Under the pieces are notes generated by a model. That model was given only the letters and a program-made list of their open reading frames with translations, was not told the origin of the DNA and searched no databases. This document shows positions 31,367-41,451 of a stretch of 52,416 bases of DNA, piece by piece. A program made the translations under genes and the position numbers. This DNA is from Bacteroidaceae bacterium (GTDB lineage Bacteria; Bacteroidota; Bacteroidia; Bacteroidales; Bacteroidaceae). Each line of letters opens with the position of its first letter. Position 1 is the stretch's first letter. The stretch spans positions 1 through 52,416 of the forward strand of contig JAKSIO010000014.1 in assembly GCA_024398785.1 (NCBI GenBank). Direction: 5' to 3'.

Positions 31367-31374
31367 CAAAGATA
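31367..31374 (-). promoter_or_regulatory. -7 box of the Bacteroidales-1 RNA
   Basis: TATCTTTG on the minus strand fits the consensus and predicts a transcript start at about 31360, at the base of the terminal stem. A -33 TTG at the usual distance is not evident; the region is occupied by the rplT terminator. Confidence 0.6.
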
Positions 31375-31375
31375 T

Positions 31376-31412
31376 AAAAAAAAATGGAACCTGTATAGCA
31401 GATTCCATTTTT
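31376..31412 (-). terminator. rplT intrinsic terminator
   Basis: Minus-strand stem AAATGGAA/TTCCATTT, extended by an inner CTG/CAG pair, followed by nine T. It lies about 20 nt after the rplT stop. Confidence 0.85.
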
Positions 31413-31432
31413 TAACACAATACTATGATTGT

Positions 31433-31777
31433 TTATTTAACCTTCTTTACAATTGCTTTGAAAGCCTCCGGGTTATTCATGGCCAGGTCTGCAAGAACCT
31501 TGCGGTTGATTTCGATACCTGCCTTGTGAATAGCACCCATCAGTTGAGAATAGTTCATTCCTTCAAGACGGGCTGCAGCATTGATACGCTGAATCCACAA
31601 TGCACGGAATTCTCTTTTCTTAGCTTTACGGTCACGGTAAGCATAAGTCAAACCTTTTTCCCAAGTGTTTTTGGCAACGGTCCAAACGTTTTTACGTGCA
31701 CCAAAATAACCTCTGGTCAGACCTAAAATTTTCTTTCTCTTTGCTCTAGAAGCAACGTGATTTACTGATCTTGGCAT
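31433..31777 (-). CDS. rplT: 50S ribosomal protein bL20
   Basis: A 114-residue very basic protein with the L20 landmarks [53 protein letters not shown] and [20 protein letters not shown]. It nucleates early 50S assembly on 23S rRNA. Last protein gene of thrS-infC-rpmI-rplT; an intrinsic terminator follows. No L20-binding leader could be recognised. Confidence 0.97.
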   Translation of the reverse strand: MPRSVNHVASRAKRKKILGLTRGYFGARKNVWTVAKNTWEKGLTYAYRDRKAKKREFRALWIQRINAAARLEGMNYSQLMGAIHKAGIEINRKVLADLAMNNPEAFKAIVKKVK

Positions 31778-31872
31778 AATTTTTTCTTTTTTGGATGACA
31801 GCGCCTACACTTTTGCAGGTCTTAAAGCTGGAACATCCGGTTAATTACTTAATTTACTAATCTCTACGTGGT

Positions 31873-32070
31873 TTATTTCAAGGCAAGCAGACTCTTGACC
31901 ATATTGGTGTTCTTACCGTCTACAATAGTAAACTTGTCAAGATTTCTTTTACGCTTTTTGCTTTTCTTAGTCAGAATGTGGCTGTGATAAGCATGTTTCC
32001 TTTTAATTTTACCCGATCCGGTAAGAGCGAATCTTTTTTTAGAACCGGAATTAGTCTTTGTTTTTGGCAT
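31873..32070 (-). CDS. rpmI: 50S ribosomal protein bL35
   Basis: A 65-residue basic protein: [20 protein letters not shown], then [17 protein letters not shown] and the C-terminal VKSLLALK. It matches L35 in length and motif and stands between infC and rplT as usual. Confidence 0.96.
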   Translation of the reverse strand: MPKTKTNSGSKKRFALTGSGKIKRKHAYHSHILTKKSKKRKRNLDKFTIVDGKNTNMVKSLLALK

Positions 32071-32105
32071 CTTATTAAACTTTATAATTAATAGTAAATG
32101 TTATC

Positions 32106-32681
32106 TTACTCTTCTTCAGCCGGCTGAGTACTTTCAACTGCTGTTTCTTTCTTTGAACCGCTCTTCTTTGGAGAAATAATGATTGACATTCTTTTTCCTT
32201 CAAGCAACGGTTTCTGGTCAAGCTTTCCATATTCATCCAAGTCTGCAGAAAAACGACCTAAAATGTCTTCACCCTGCTCCTTGAATACTATTGAGCGTCC
32301 TTTGAAAAAGACGTAAGCCTTAACCTTGTTACCTTCCTGCAGGAACCCTATTGCATGCTTCAACTTGAAGTTGTAGTCATGATCATCTGTCTGGGGTCCA
32401 AACCTGATTTCTTTTACTTCTGTTACAACCTGTTTTTTCTTCTGCTCTTTCTGTTTCATTTTTATCTGATACAGAAATTTGGAATAATCAACAATCTTGC
32501 AAACCGGAGTCTGTGCATTTGGAGAAATCTCTACAAGATCAAGATCCATCTCATCTGCAATGTGTAACGCTTCTCTAAGAGTAACCACTTTAGATTCAAT
32601 GCCGTCACCAACTATTCTTACCTGGCGGGCTGTAATCTGATCGTTAATCTTGTACTGGTTCTTTAAACCGTCATTCTTCAT
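32106..32681 (-). CDS. infC: Translation initiation factor IF-3
   Basis: A 191-residue protein with the N-terminal domain ([16 protein letters not shown], then [20 protein letters not shown]), a linker and the C-terminal domain ([29 protein letters not shown]). It starts with ATG, not the rare AUU used for autoregulation in E. coli. The C-terminal tail ([15 protein letters not shown]) is acidic, a common Bacteroidetes extension. It lies 48 nt after thrS and has its own -7 box overlapping the thrS stop. Confidence 0.96.
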   Translation of the reverse strand: MKNDGLKNQYKINDQITARQVRIVGDGIESKVVTLREALHIADEMDLDLVEISPNAQTPVCKIVDYSKFLYQIKMKQKEQKKKQVVTEVKEIRFGPQTDDHDYNFKLKHAIGFLQEGNKVKAYVFFKGRSIVFKEQGEDILGRFSADLDEYGKLDQKPLLEGKRMSIIISPKKSGSKKETAVESTQPAEEE

Positions 32682-32724
32682 TAAATAGGGTCTGTAATGT
32701 TATGCAGTTAGTAAATTGCGGGCG

Positions 32725-32732
32725 CAAATTTA
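32725..32732 (-). promoter_or_regulatory. Internal -7 box before infC
   Basis: TAAATTTG on the minus strand includes the thrS TAA stop codon. It would start an infC-rpmI-rplT transcript about 40 nt before the infC ATG. The nearest TTG is 23 bp upstream, slightly far. Confidence 0.5.
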
Positions 32733-34673
32733 CCATTTATTTATCATATTATTAACAATTTCTTGGATTTTTTTCGCAAAATCTTCAATTTTCATACTGC
32801 CAAGGTTTTCTGATCCTTGCTTGCGTACGTTAACTTCACCGTTCTGCGCTTCCTGCTCACCAACAACAAGCATATACGGAACGTGCTTAACTTCGTTATC
32901 ACGGATTTTACGTCCAATCTTTTCATTTCTGTCATCAACGTATGCACGTATGTCATATTTTTCAAGTTCTTTCTGAACCTGATATGCATAGTCGTTGGCT
33001 TTTTCTGAAATAGGAAGAATAGCACACTGGTCAGGTGTAAGCCACAATGGGAACTTACCGGCTGTGTGTTCAATAAGAACGGCTACAAAGCGTTCCATTG
33101 AACCGAATGGTGCACGGTGTATCATAACCGGACGCTCACGTTTATTGTCAGCAGTTACATATTCCAGTTCAAAGCGTTGCGGCAGATTGTAGTCAACCTG
33201 TATGGTACCAAGCTGCCAGCGGCGTCCAAGAGCATCCTTAACCATAAAGTCAAGTTTAGGACCGTAGAATGCAGCCTCACCGTACTCAACAGTAGCCTTA
33301 AGACCTTTCTCCTGGCAAGCTTCTACAATAGCACGCTCAGCTTTTTCCCATACTTCGTCGCTACCTACATACTTTTCGTGATCGTTAGGGTCGCGCAATG
33401 ATATCTGTGCTTCGAAATTGTCAAAATCAAGTGCCTTGAAGATTATTTCAATAATCTCCATAACTCTTATAAATTCATCCTTCACCTGGTCTGCGCGGCA
33501 GAAGATGTGGGCATCGTCCTGAGTGAAACTGCGTACACGTGTAAGTCCGTGCAGCTCTCCACTCTGCTCGTAACGATATACAGTACCGAACTCTGCAATG
33601 CGCAAAGGCAGTTCTTTGTATGAGCGCGGCTGTGATTTGTAAATCATACAGTGGTGAGGACAGTTCATAGGTTTGAGCAGATAGCACTCTCCTTCTTCAG
33701 GAGTTGTGATAGGCTGGAATGAATCCTTACCATAGTGATCCCAGTGACCGCTTGTTACATACAGCTGTTTTGAACCGATATGCGGAGTGATTACCTGCTG
33801 GTAACCGTAACGTTTCTGAATACGGCTCAGGAATTCCTGAAGGCGCAGACGCAGAGCCGTGCCTTTTGGCAACCAGATAGGAAGTCCTTTTCCAACCATA
33901 TCGCTGAACATGAAGAGTTCCATTTCCTTACCAATCTTGCGGTGGTCACGTTTCTTGGCTTCCTCAAGAAGCAGCAGATAATCGTCAAGCATCTTTTTCT
34001 TTGGGAAAGAGATACCGTAGATACGTGTCATCTGCGGACGTTTTTCATCGCCGCGCCAGTATGCAGCACTGACAGCAGTAAGTTTTACAGCCTTGATTGC
34101 ACCGGTATCAACCAGGTGCGGACCACGGCACAGGTCTGTATAGTTGCCTTGAGTGTAAATTGTTATCTTACCGTCCTCAAGGTCGGCAATAAGTTCATTT
34201 TTATATGACTGACCGCGCTCTGCGAAGAACTTGAGAGCTTCAGCCTTGCTGATTTCAGAACGTACAAGAGCTTCTTTTTTCTGAGCAAGTTCTATCATAC
34301 GTTTTTCAATCGCAGCAAAATCTCCCTCTTTGATTGTCACGCCCTGTGGAGGCATTACATCGTAGTAGAAACCATTTTCAATGGCCGGACCGATACCAAA
34401 CTGTGTTCCGGGATAGAGTTCCTGAAGAGCCTCTGCCATAAGGTGGGCACTGGTATGCCAATATGCATGCTTTGCCTCGGCATCGTCCCACTTGAACAAC
34501 TTGATGGAAGCATCTTCCATAATAGGACGGTTAAGTTCTACAATCTCATCGTTTACACTGCATGAAAGAACATCCTGAGCCAAACGCTGGCTGATGCTTT
34601 CAGCTATTTCATAACCGGTTACGCCCTGATTGTACTGGCGCACTGAGCCATCTGGAAATGTAATTTGTATCAT
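32730..34673 (-). CDS. thrS: Threonyl-tRNA synthetase
   Basis: A 647-residue class II synthetase of usual length: N-terminal TGS domain ([17 protein letters not shown]), editing domain ([17 protein letters not shown]), catalytic core with zinc-binding [20 protein letters not shown] and motif 2 [20 protein letters not shown], then motif 3 and the anticodon-binding domain ([20 protein letters not shown]). First gene of its operon, with a consensus promoter 42-72 nt upstream. Confidence 0.97.
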   Translation of the reverse strand: MIQITFPDGSVRQYNQGVTGYEIAESISQRLAQDVLSCSVNDEIVELNRPIMEDASIKLFKWDDAEAKHAYWHTSAHLMAEALQELYPGTQFGIGPAIENGFYYDVMPPQGVTIKEGDFAAIEKRMIELAQKKEALVRSEISKAEALKFFAERGQSYKNELIADLEDGKITIYTQGNYTDLCRGPHLVDTGAIKAVKLTAVSAAYWRGDEKRPQMTRIYGISFPKKKMLDDYLLLLEEAKKRDHRKIGKEMELFMFSDMVGKGLPIWLPKGTALRLRLQEFLSRIQKRYGYQQVITPHIGSKQLYVTSGHWDHYGKDSFQPITTPEEGECYLLKPMNCPHHCMIYKSQPRSYKELPLRIAEFGTVYRYEQSGELHGLTRVRSFTQDDAHIFCRADQVKDEFIRVMEIIEIIFKALDFDNFEAQISLRDPNDHEKYVGSDEVWEKAERAIVEACQEKGLKATVEYGEAAFYGPKLDFMVKDALGRRWQLGTIQVDYNLPQRFELEYVTADNKRERPVMIHRAPFGSMERFVAVLIEHTAGKFPLWLTPDQCAILPISEKANDYAYQVQKELEKYDIRAYVDDRNEKIGRKIRDNEVKHVPYMLVVGEQEAQNGEVNVRKQGSENLGSMKIEDFAKKIQEIVNNMINKW

Positions 34674-34714
34674 ATAATAAAGTACTTTTTATCTGCTATA
34701 TTCATAAAATCTCG

Positions 34715-34745
34715 CAAAATTAAATAAATCCTAACTCAATTGCAA
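34715..34745 (-). promoter_or_regulatory. thrS operon promoter
   Basis: TTG at 34745-34743, 20-bp spacer, TAATTTTG at 34722-34715. No T-box or other leader structure is seen in the 40 nt before the ATG. Confidence 0.75.
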
Positions 34746-34773
34746 TTATTAGACTAAATATTAGCAGGTTCTT

Positions 34774-36711
34774 TTATTGCGAGATTCTTTTAATCACATT
34801 GTATGCCTGATATATACCTGATTCACCGGCAATGCTCAAGTCTTTTATGCCCTGCTGGACATTATCTGACAATACATGAACAATACCGCGATTGTAATAG
34901 GCTTCCGGCATATTTTTGTCCAATTCAATTGCACGGGTAAAATCTGAAATGGCATTTTTATATTCACCCCATGATGCATAGAGATTGGCACGGTTGTAAT
35001 AGGCATATTGGAACTGCGGTGCAAGATCAATCACTTTATTCAGATCAGACATAATCATGTTGTAATCCAGACGGTCTTTAGCGGTACGCAGGCGCACAGC
35101 AGCACGGCAGAAATACGCAGTCCAGATATCATCATCGCCAATCATGATAGCATCAACACAATCATTCATGGCATTTTCATAATCATGTAACAGGTAATAG
35201 CAGATTGCTCTGGTTACATATACCAGACTGCTTGGATTTTTCTTTATTACCGCACCTAATTTGCTTATATAGTCATATAGATTTTCGATGTCAACGTTCC
35301 GTAACTGAATGTCAGAGCAGCATATGTTCAGTTTGGGAAGAAAACTTTCAGTACGCAGCAGTGAAATGTCATTACTGTAACGCACCAGACGGTCAACAGG
35401 ATTGTCCGGTACATAATATGTGAAATAATATGAGTCAAGAAGTTTGACATCAATATTCTTGTTCTGTACTTTTCCGCGGTAATCGCTTGCAAAATTCTGA
35501 TTATTATCGGGTGTATCAGGAAGAATCAGTTTTCCGTAGTTACGCACATTCTTGTCTTCTTTCTTTCTGGTCTTTCCTGTCTGACTTATAGTATCGTTTT
35601 TGTCAATACCTTCGGTCCTTAACTTTATTATGCGGAGCTGATCCTCTTCAGAACCTTTAATGTCTCCATATTGGGCACGGGTGTCGGCACGCAGCTGAAG
35701 TCCGTACAAAAACGTAGGATATTCATTAAGAACCGATGTGAAATCCTGTATAGCCCCCTTCAGATTGCCGGTAGTTCTGCGCAACAATGCTCTGTTGAAC
35801 AATGCAAGATAGTTCTGGGGTTCAGAATTGAGTACACGGTCAAAATCTTCAATTGCCCTGTTGTCATCGCCAACCTGTCCACGCAGAATTCCGCGGTTGT
35901 AATATGCCATAATGTTACCGGGATTCATTCTGATAGCCAGATCATAATCACTCATAGCCCCATTCAGATCATTCTGGATATAGCGCACCAAGGCTCTGTT
36001 TATGTAATAGTCAGACTCACCGGGATTCAGATAGATAGCTCTATCAAACATCTGTTCAGATTCCTCATAACGTTCTGTCTGACCAAGAATTATACCTTTT
36101 GTATGGAAAAGCTCATGATTGTAGTTATCAAACTGTATAGCTCTGTCAATACATTCCAGAGCGGCTGCAGTATCATTTCTTTGCAACAGGACCTGACTTT
36201 TCATTGACAGTGCAGGTGTATATTTGGGTTTGAATTCAAGCAGGCGGTCAATACATATCATGGCAGAGTCAAACTGTCCTAAATTCAAATGGCACACAAT
36301 CAGATTGTGCATATACCCAGATGCTTCAGGATCAATCCCAAGAGCAGCTCTGAAATCGCTCTTTGCCTGCTGGAAATTACCCTTGTGCATACGTGACAAG
36401 CCGCGTACTTCGTATGCATCCTTAAGGAACGGATTCATATCAAGAACTGTGTTGCAGTCGTTCTCTGCTCCGTTCCAATCTTCAAGATAGAACTTGGCCA
36501 CACTACGCAGAAAATATGGCTCGGAAAGAAAAGGTTTTGCCTTTATTACCTGATTGAAATAGCTTATTGACAGTACATAATCCTGATAATACAATGCGCT
36601 GCGGCCCATAGTCAGCATGCGCTCCGTATTTACCTGTGCGTTAACCTTCGATGTCAGGATAACACACACAGACAGAATTATGCATTTAAGCCATTTGGTC
36701 AGATGTTTCAC
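34774..36711 (-). CDS. Secreted/periplasmic TPR-repeat protein
   Basis: A 645-residue protein with signal peptide (hydrophobic 10-21, cut after VNA) and at least ten tetratricopeptide repeats in two blocks (about 35-340 and 480-640), each with the A-x-x-Y-x-R-x-x-x-x-L pattern, for example NPGESDYYINRALVRY and MPEAYYNRGIVHVLSD. A less regular linker lies between the blocks. The start is a GTG that overlaps the def stop by 4 nt (GTGA); no ATG would keep the signal peptide. TPR arrays mediate protein contacts; the partner is unknown. Placement downstream of def is retained from the def-ruvX operon. Confidence 0.85.
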   Translation of the reverse strand: MKHLTKWLKCIILSVCVILTSKVNAQVNTERMLTMGRSALYYQDYVLSISYFNQVIKAKPFLSEPYFLRSVAKFYLEDWNGAENDCNTVLDMNPFLKDAYEVRGLSRMHKGNFQQAKSDFRAALGIDPEASGYMHNLIVCHLNLGQFDSAMICIDRLLEFKPKYTPALSMKSQVLLQRNDTAAALECIDRAIQFDNYNHELFHTKGIILGQTERYEESEQMFDRAIYLNPGESDYYINRALVRYIQNDLNGAMSDYDLAIRMNPGNIMAYYNRGILRGQVGDDNRAIEDFDRVLNSEPQNYLALFNRALLRRTTGNLKGAIQDFTSVLNEYPTFLYGLQLRADTRAQYGDIKGSEEDQLRIIKLRTEGIDKNDTISQTGKTRKKEDKNVRNYGKLILPDTPDNNQNFASDYRGKVQNKNIDVKLLDSYYFTYYVPDNPVDRLVRYSNDISLLRTESFLPKLNICCSDIQLRNVDIENLYDYISKLGAVIKKNPSSLVYVTRAICYYLLHDYENAMNDCVDAIMIGDDDIWTAYFCRAAVRLRTAKDRLDYNMIMSDLNKVIDLAPQFQYAYYNRANLYASWGEYKNAISDFTRAIELDKNMPEAYYNRGIVHVLSDNVQQGIKDLSIAGESGIYQAYNVIKRISQ

Positions 36712-37265
36712 TTTTTCAGTGGTTTCACTTTATAGTCACAGTAGAATTTGCCGTCATGCAGATTCTTCAGTTTTCCTTTTACCATCTGTTTACGCAAAGG
36801 AGACAGACGGTCAACAAAACAAGTCTGGTCAAGGTGATCAACTTCGTGCTGTATTACGCGGGCCAGAAAGCCGTCTATCCATTCATCATGTTCGTTGAAA
36901 TCCTGATCAAGATAGGATACACGCACTTTTGTTGGACGAACCACCTTTTCATGTATTCCCGGAAAACTGAGGCAACCTTCTTCATAACCGTCAGTTTCAG
37001 TTCCATACTCTTCTATATATGGATTGATGAATGCTTTGTTAAAATCCTTGTACTCCGGGTGTTCATCTGACAGGCAATCCAGACCAATTACAACAAGACG
37101 TATGGAAAGACCTACCTGAGGGGCTGCAAGACCAACTCCGTCACTCTTTTCCATTGTTTCGAACATGTTATCAATCAACTCTTTAAGTTGTGGATAATCC
37201 TTATCTATTTCTTCAGTTTCTTTTTTCAATACGGGTTGTCCGTATGTATAAATTGGAAGTATCAT
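36708..37265 (-). CDS. def: Peptide deformylase
   Basis: A 185-residue metalloenzyme that removes the formyl group from new proteins. All three motifs are present: GVGLAAPQ (43-50), EGCLS with Cys98, and QHEVDH with His140, Glu141 and His144 for metal binding and catalysis. Length matches type 1 PDF. It follows ruvX by 5 nt, and the TPR gene overlaps its stop. Confidence 0.96.
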   Translation of the reverse strand: MILPIYTYGQPVLKKETEEIDKDYPQLKELIDNMFETMEKSDGVGLAAPQVGLSIRLVVIGLDCLSDEHPEYKDFNKAFINPYIEEYGTETDGYEEGCLSFPGIHEKVVRPTKVRVSYLDQDFNEHDEWIDGFLARVIQHEVDHLDQTCFVDRLSPLRKQMVKGKLKNLHDGKFYCDYKVKPLKK

Positions 37266-37270
37266 ATTCT

Positions 37271-37684
37271 TTATTTTATAGTGTCCATGTATGATTGTAA
37301 AATGATTGTTGCAGATATCCGGTCAACCAGCGGCTTGTCGCGTCTGGCCATTTTGTGAAGACCAGACTCAAGTATTACCTTATGTGCCAGAACACTGGTA
37401 AAACGTTCATCGTGCATTACTATTTCTTTATCCGGAAACAGTTTTCTGATTCTGTTTACAAATGGTTTAATCTGTTTCATGCTTTCAGAATCGGTATTAT
37501 CCATATTCTTTGCATATCCTACAACAATAATATCAACCTGTTCCTTCTTGAAATAATCCTTCAGAAAGTCAATCAAAGCATTTGTCTGAACGGTATCAAG
37601 CGCACCTGGAATAATGCGTAACGGGTCCGTCACGGCAATTCCGGTTCTTTTTGTTCCATAATCAATTGCCAGTATGCGTCCCAT
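37271..37684 (-). CDS. ruvX: Holliday junction resolvase-like RuvX/YqgF
   Basis: A 137-residue RNase H-fold protein. AIDYGTKRTGIAVTDPL gives the first catalytic Asp, VVGYAKNMDN the conserved Gly block, and HDERFTSVLA the second acidic site. The family acts in 16S rRNA 5' processing and/or junction resolution. The ATG at 37684 is preferred; a GTG two codons upstream overlaps the previous stop by 4 nt and remains possible. Confidence 0.92.
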   Translation of the reverse strand: MGRILAIDYGTKRTGIAVTDPLRIIPGALDTVQTNALIDFLKDYFKKEQVDIIVVGYAKNMDNTDSESMKQIKPFVNRIRKLFPDKEIVMHDERFTSVLAHKVILESGLHKMARRDKPLVDRISATIILQSYMDTIK

Positions 37685-37686
37685 AT

Positions 37687-38145
37687 TCACCTTTTATATA
37701 ACAGCCATGATGCCTGAAAATCCTGGTTGGAACTGAAATGTTCACGGAATTCATTCAAAGCATTTCTTGCTTCTTCCAGCGTTTCACACGAGGCGCATAT
37801 CACACGATATGTACGTGCCGATTCATTATATACCACATGCATGTTATACCCTTCTGCCGCAACACGTTTGCTCAGTGCATCTGCATTAGTCTTGAGTCCG
37901 AAACTGCCGCATACAACATTATATGGTTTCAAATCGTCAGCTCCAGTTACTACTTTTACAGTTTCAGCCTGATATTTGACTGCAGTGGTCACTGTAGCTG
38001 TTTTGTCATTGTTTGCAGCGGGCGCAGATGCTTGGGCATCGTTTTCTATTGCTTTCTGATAAGCCAGATGGTAAGCAATTTCATTTGACTTGCATGCTGT
38101 CAGAACTAACAATGATGCCGTTAATATGTATAATAATCTGTTCAT
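37687..38145 (-). CDS. SPOR-domain lipoprotein
   Basis: A 152-residue lipoprotein (lipobox LTAC, Cys18). After an Ala/Thr-rich linker (about 35-65) comes a SPOR domain: YNVVCGSFGLKTNADALSKR, then YNMHVVYNESARTYRVICAS and EEARNALNEFRE. SPOR domains bind peptidoglycan glycan strands lacking stem peptides at division sites. It overlaps the nucleotidase gene by 4 nt (ATGA). Confidence 0.88.
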   Translation of the reverse strand: MNRLLYILTASLLVLTACKSNEIAYHLAYQKAIENDAQASAPAANNDKTATVTTAVKYQAETVKVVTGADDLKPYNVVCGSFGLKTNADALSKRVAAEGYNMHVVYNESARTYRVICASCETLEEARNALNEFREHFSSNQDFQASWLLYKR

Positions 38146-39668
38146 TTGCCAATGATTGACCAGTTATGATTTGCTTCAATGTGAATGTTCCTGTTGGAAC
38201 TGAATGAATTGGCTGCATGTACAATGGAAGCGTACCTTACATCGGCACCGCAATCCGAAACAGTACGTCTGCGCATCTCCAGTGCTGAAATATTCAGAGC
38301 CGACATTACAACACCGTGATTGATGTTATACAGATAATTGTCAACGGCAACAGGTATTGCATCTTTAATATCAGTTTTGAGCAGGACACGCTCTCCATAA
38401 GGTTTTGACAAGTCTATTGTATAATCAATCCCGTTGAATGACAAAAATCTTGAGGATGGATTTCCATTATATTCCTTGACCAGCAGATGCTTGCCGTTAT
38501 CATAAAACAGATTAACGGAATATTCAAGAATTTTCCTGATTTCCTGCGGAGTAAGCATCAGTACGGATATATAATTGGGATATGGGAACAATTCAAAGAA
38601 ATCCTTAATCCTGACCTCTCCTTTTTCAACATCAAAAGATGGTGATGCATGAAAAGCAAATGAATACGGCGTAGCTGCCATTTTCTGAAGCAGAGCATGA
38701 ACATATCCTGTGTATGCTGTAGGTCCGGACAGGTAGTCGTCGACAACAACAGAAGCATCAAATGAGCCTGCAACAGAGTCCATATATTGATCAATACGTT
38801 CTTTACGGGCTTTCAGAAACTGATCAATTTTTTTATCAGTTTCCATACTGTCAAGACATACGTTCTGCATCTCAAATACAGGTTGTTTGTCTCTAAAACT
38901 CAATTCTATATGAGAAATGGCATTGCCGCCAGCGCCGGGATTTATAAAACAGGCACTGTCAAACCGGGTATGGTCATGACCAAAAATAACAGCATCAAAA
39001 CCGTCTATATCTTTCAGAGCAGCAACTGTTTCTTCTTTTCCTGCGTGAAACAGGCCTATCACAGCATCAGGTCTCTCTGTTTCACGAATGTATTTAACCC
39101 AATTGGCAGCAGATTCTGCAATAGGTCTTACACTCAGACCATTCAGTATGAGAGATGGTACTTTTTCATTGACATCGGTTGTTACCATACCTAAAAATGC
39201 AATTCTGTGTCCCTTGCGTTTGATAATAGTGTATGGTTGCAGGTACGGATCTACAGAACCGGGAATCACCAGATTGGCACATATTGCCGGCCGGCGGAAT
39301 TCATACATGAAGCGGTTCAGGAAATCAACACCGGTTTCAATATCATGATTGCCTGGTACAGCTATACTGCAATCCATATAATCCAGACACATTGCCGTTG
39401 TGGTATTTCCGTCAAAATTTGACGTCCTGTCATAAAAACTGGCAGGAGAATCGCTCAGAATGTCACCCAAGTCAACGTAAACCAGATTTTTTCTTGCTAT
39501 ACCGCTACTCTTCAGCCATGAACTCACACGTGACATACCGCCACATGGTCCGGATGAAAAATAATCACCATGAATATCACTTGTGGCTACAATATGCACT
39601 GTGCCATCGGAGCATGAGCCCAACAGCACAACACAAAGCAAGAGAGTCAGCAAGTGACTTTTTCTCAT
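38142..39668 (-). CDS. Metallophosphatase/5'-nucleotidase lipoprotein
   Basis: A 508-residue lipoprotein (lipobox LGSC, Cys19). The N-terminal metallophosphoesterase domain has ATSDIHGDYF, YVDLGDILSD, VPGNHDIETG, GLFHAGKEE and VIFGHDHTRF, the full dinuclear-metal set. The C-terminal half (about 300-508) is the 5'-nucleotidase substrate domain. In Bacteroidales such pairs may be split into two genes; here both are in one. It would release phosphate and nucleosides at the cell surface or in the periplasm. It overlaps the genes on both sides by 4 nt. Confidence 0.87.
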   Translation of the reverse strand: MRKSHLLTLLLCVVLLGSCSDGTVHIVATSDIHGDYFSSGPCGGMSRVSSWLKSSGIARKNLVYVDLGDILSDSPASFYDRTSNFDGNTTTAMCLDYMDCSIAVPGNHDIETGVDFLNRFMYEFRRPAICANLVIPGSVDPYLQPYTIIKRKGHRIAFLGMVTTDVNEKVPSLILNGLSVRPIAESAANWVKYIRETERPDAVIGLFHAGKEETVAALKDIDGFDAVIFGHDHTRFDSACFINPGAGGNAISHIELSFRDKQPVFEMQNVCLDSMETDKKIDQFLKARKERIDQYMDSVAGSFDASVVVDDYLSGPTAYTGYVHALLQKMAATPYSFAFHASPSFDVEKGEVRIKDFFELFPYPNYISVLMLTPQEIRKILEYSVNLFYDNGKHLLVKEYNGNPSSRFLSFNGIDYTIDLSKPYGERVLLKTDIKDAIPVAVDNYLYNINHGVVMSALNISALEMRRRTVSDCGADVRYASIVHAANSFSSNRNIHIEANHNWSIIGK

Positions 39669-41407
39669 ATTCCAAGATCCTTTTTCATTGCCTCAATCTT
39701 CTCCTGAGCTTTCACTTTAAGAGAATCATATTCGGCACGGCTGCTCATTGGCAGTTTGGCTTCCATGTAGAATTTGATCTTTGGTTCTGTACCGGACGGA
39801 CGTACTGAAACCTTATCGCCGGCAGCAGTGAAATACTGCAGGACATTGCTTGTTTCAGGCATTACCAATGGTGTTACAGTACCGTCCTGATTATATTGTT
39901 TGAGAAGTTTGAAGTCTTTTATAAGAATAACTTTTTCTCCGGCAAGTGTCTTTGGCGGATTTGCACGGAACTGCTCCATCATGGCCTTGATTTCATCGGC
40001 ACCGCTCTTTCCAGGTTTAACAACACTTACAGCACCTTCCTGGCTGAAACCATATTCAACATAGATATCAAGCAGCAGTTCATACAGAGTCTTGCCGTGT
40101 TCTTTTGCCCATGCTGCAATCTCGGAAATGAGACAGCAGGCACTGACAGCATCTTTGTCACGTACAAAATCCTGAGCAAGGAAGCCGTAGCTCTCTTCTC
40201 CACCGCCTATATATTTGTTCCCTTTTGCAAGTTCATCTGCAACCACCTTGGCAATCCACTTGAAACCGGTATAGCAGTCAAACATTGGCAGGTTGTTTTT
40301 ATCTGCAATTTTCTTAATTACCTCTGTTGTTACAATGGTCTTGACAACAAATTCCTTTCCGGTCATCTTGCCAAGTGCCTTGTAGTTGGTTATGATGTAA
40401 TACAGGAAAATCATGCATGTCTGGTTACCGTTGATAAGTACCCATTCGCCTTTGTTATCCTTGCAGGCTACACCCACACGGTCGGCATCGGGGTCCGATG
40501 CCATCACAAGGTCGGCATCGATTTTCTTTGCCAGATTGAGAGCCATTGTAAGAGCCTCGGCATATTCCGGATTAGGCGATACCACCGTTGGGAAATTTCC
40601 GTCTTCCACCATCTGCTCAGGCACTGTGTTGACATTCTCAAAGCCCCACATTTTGAGCGAACGCGGTATAATTACACGACCGCAACCATGCAGCGGTGTA
40701 TATACCAGTTTTATATCCTTGTTGCGTTTGATAACTTCAGGATCAATGGATACAGTCTTTATTGCATCAAGATAAGGTTTGTCAACCTCTTCTCCTATTA
40801 TCTGAATAAGAGACTTGTTGCCTTCAAATTTAACATCTTCTATGCGGACATTGGCAACCTCATCAATGATACCCTTGTCATGCGGAGCAAGAACCTGGGC
40901 TCCATCTTCCCAATATGCCTTGTAACCGTTATACTCACGCGGATTGTGACTTGCCGTAACATTAACACCGCTCTGGCATTTCAGGTAACGGACTGCAAAA
41001 GAAACCTCGGGAGTAGGACGCAAAGCATCGAACATATAAACCTTGATGCCGTTGGCGCTGAATATGTTTGCAACAGTTTCGGCAAACAGCACGCCGTTGT
41101 TACGGCAGTCATGACCTACAACTACGCTTATTTCCTTTCTGTCTGAAAACGCTTTTTTCAGATAATTGGCAAGTCCCTGTGTAGCCATGCCCACAGTGTA
41201 TATGTTCATACGGTTGGTACCGGCACCCATTATGCCGCGCAAGCCGCCTGTTCCGAATTCAAGATCCTGATAAAAAGCGTCAATCAGTTCAGACTTGTCC
41301 TGTTTGTCAAGCATTGCCTTAACCTGCGCACGCGTATTCTCATCGAATGAGTTTCCAAGCCAAACCTGAGCTTTTTTCTCAACTAACTGCAACAATTCGT
41401 TATCCAT
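39665..41407 (-). CDS. Phosphoglucomutase/phosphomannomutase
   Basis: A 580-residue alpha-D-phosphohexomutase of the longer PGM2-like type. Ser153 in TASHNP is the phosphoserine, MASDPDADR the magnesium loop, GGGEESYGF the sugar-binding loop, and RPSGTEPKIKFYME the phosphate-binding loop. It interconverts hexose 1- and 6-phosphates and so supplies sugar nucleotides. The next gene overlaps its stop codon region by 4 nt. Confidence 0.93.
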   Translation of the reverse strand: MDNELLQLVEKKAQVWLGNSFDENTRAQVKAMLDKQDKSELIDAFYQDLEFGTGGLRGIMGAGTNRMNIYTVGMATQGLANYLKKAFSDRKEISVVVGHDCRNNGVLFAETVANIFSANGIKVYMFDALRPTPEVSFAVRYLKCQSGVNVTASHNPREYNGYKAYWEDGAQVLAPHDKGIIDEVANVRIEDVKFEGNKSLIQIIGEEVDKPYLDAIKTVSIDPEVIKRNKDIKLVYTPLHGCGRVIIPRSLKMWGFENVNTVPEQMVEDGNFPTVVSPNPEYAEALTMALNLAKKIDADLVMASDPDADRVGVACKDNKGEWVLINGNQTCMIFLYYIITNYKALGKMTGKEFVVKTIVTTEVIKKIADKNNLPMFDCYTGFKWIAKVVADELAKGNKYIGGGEESYGFLAQDFVRDKDAVSACCLISEIAAWAKEHGKTLYELLLDIYVEYGFSQEGAVSVVKPGKSGADEIKAMMEQFRANPPKTLAGEKVILIKDFKLLKQYNQDGTVTPLVMPETSNVLQYFTAAGDKVSVRPSGTEPKIKFYMEAKLPMSSRAEYDSLKVKAQEKIEAMKKDLGI

Positions 41408-41451
41408 AACTGATATAATTTAATGACTTAATATTGGCGAATATAATAATA

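Noticed and set aside
32600..32681. AUU-type autoregulated start for infC
   Set aside because: The gene starts with a plain ATG at 32681 and the protein begins at the family's usual position.
39896..41146. 416-codon plus-strand ORF antisense to phosphoglucomutase
   Set aside because: Despite its length it is a mirror frame of a clear mutase gene with all catalytic motifs; the translation is Cys/Phe-rich and matches no family I know.
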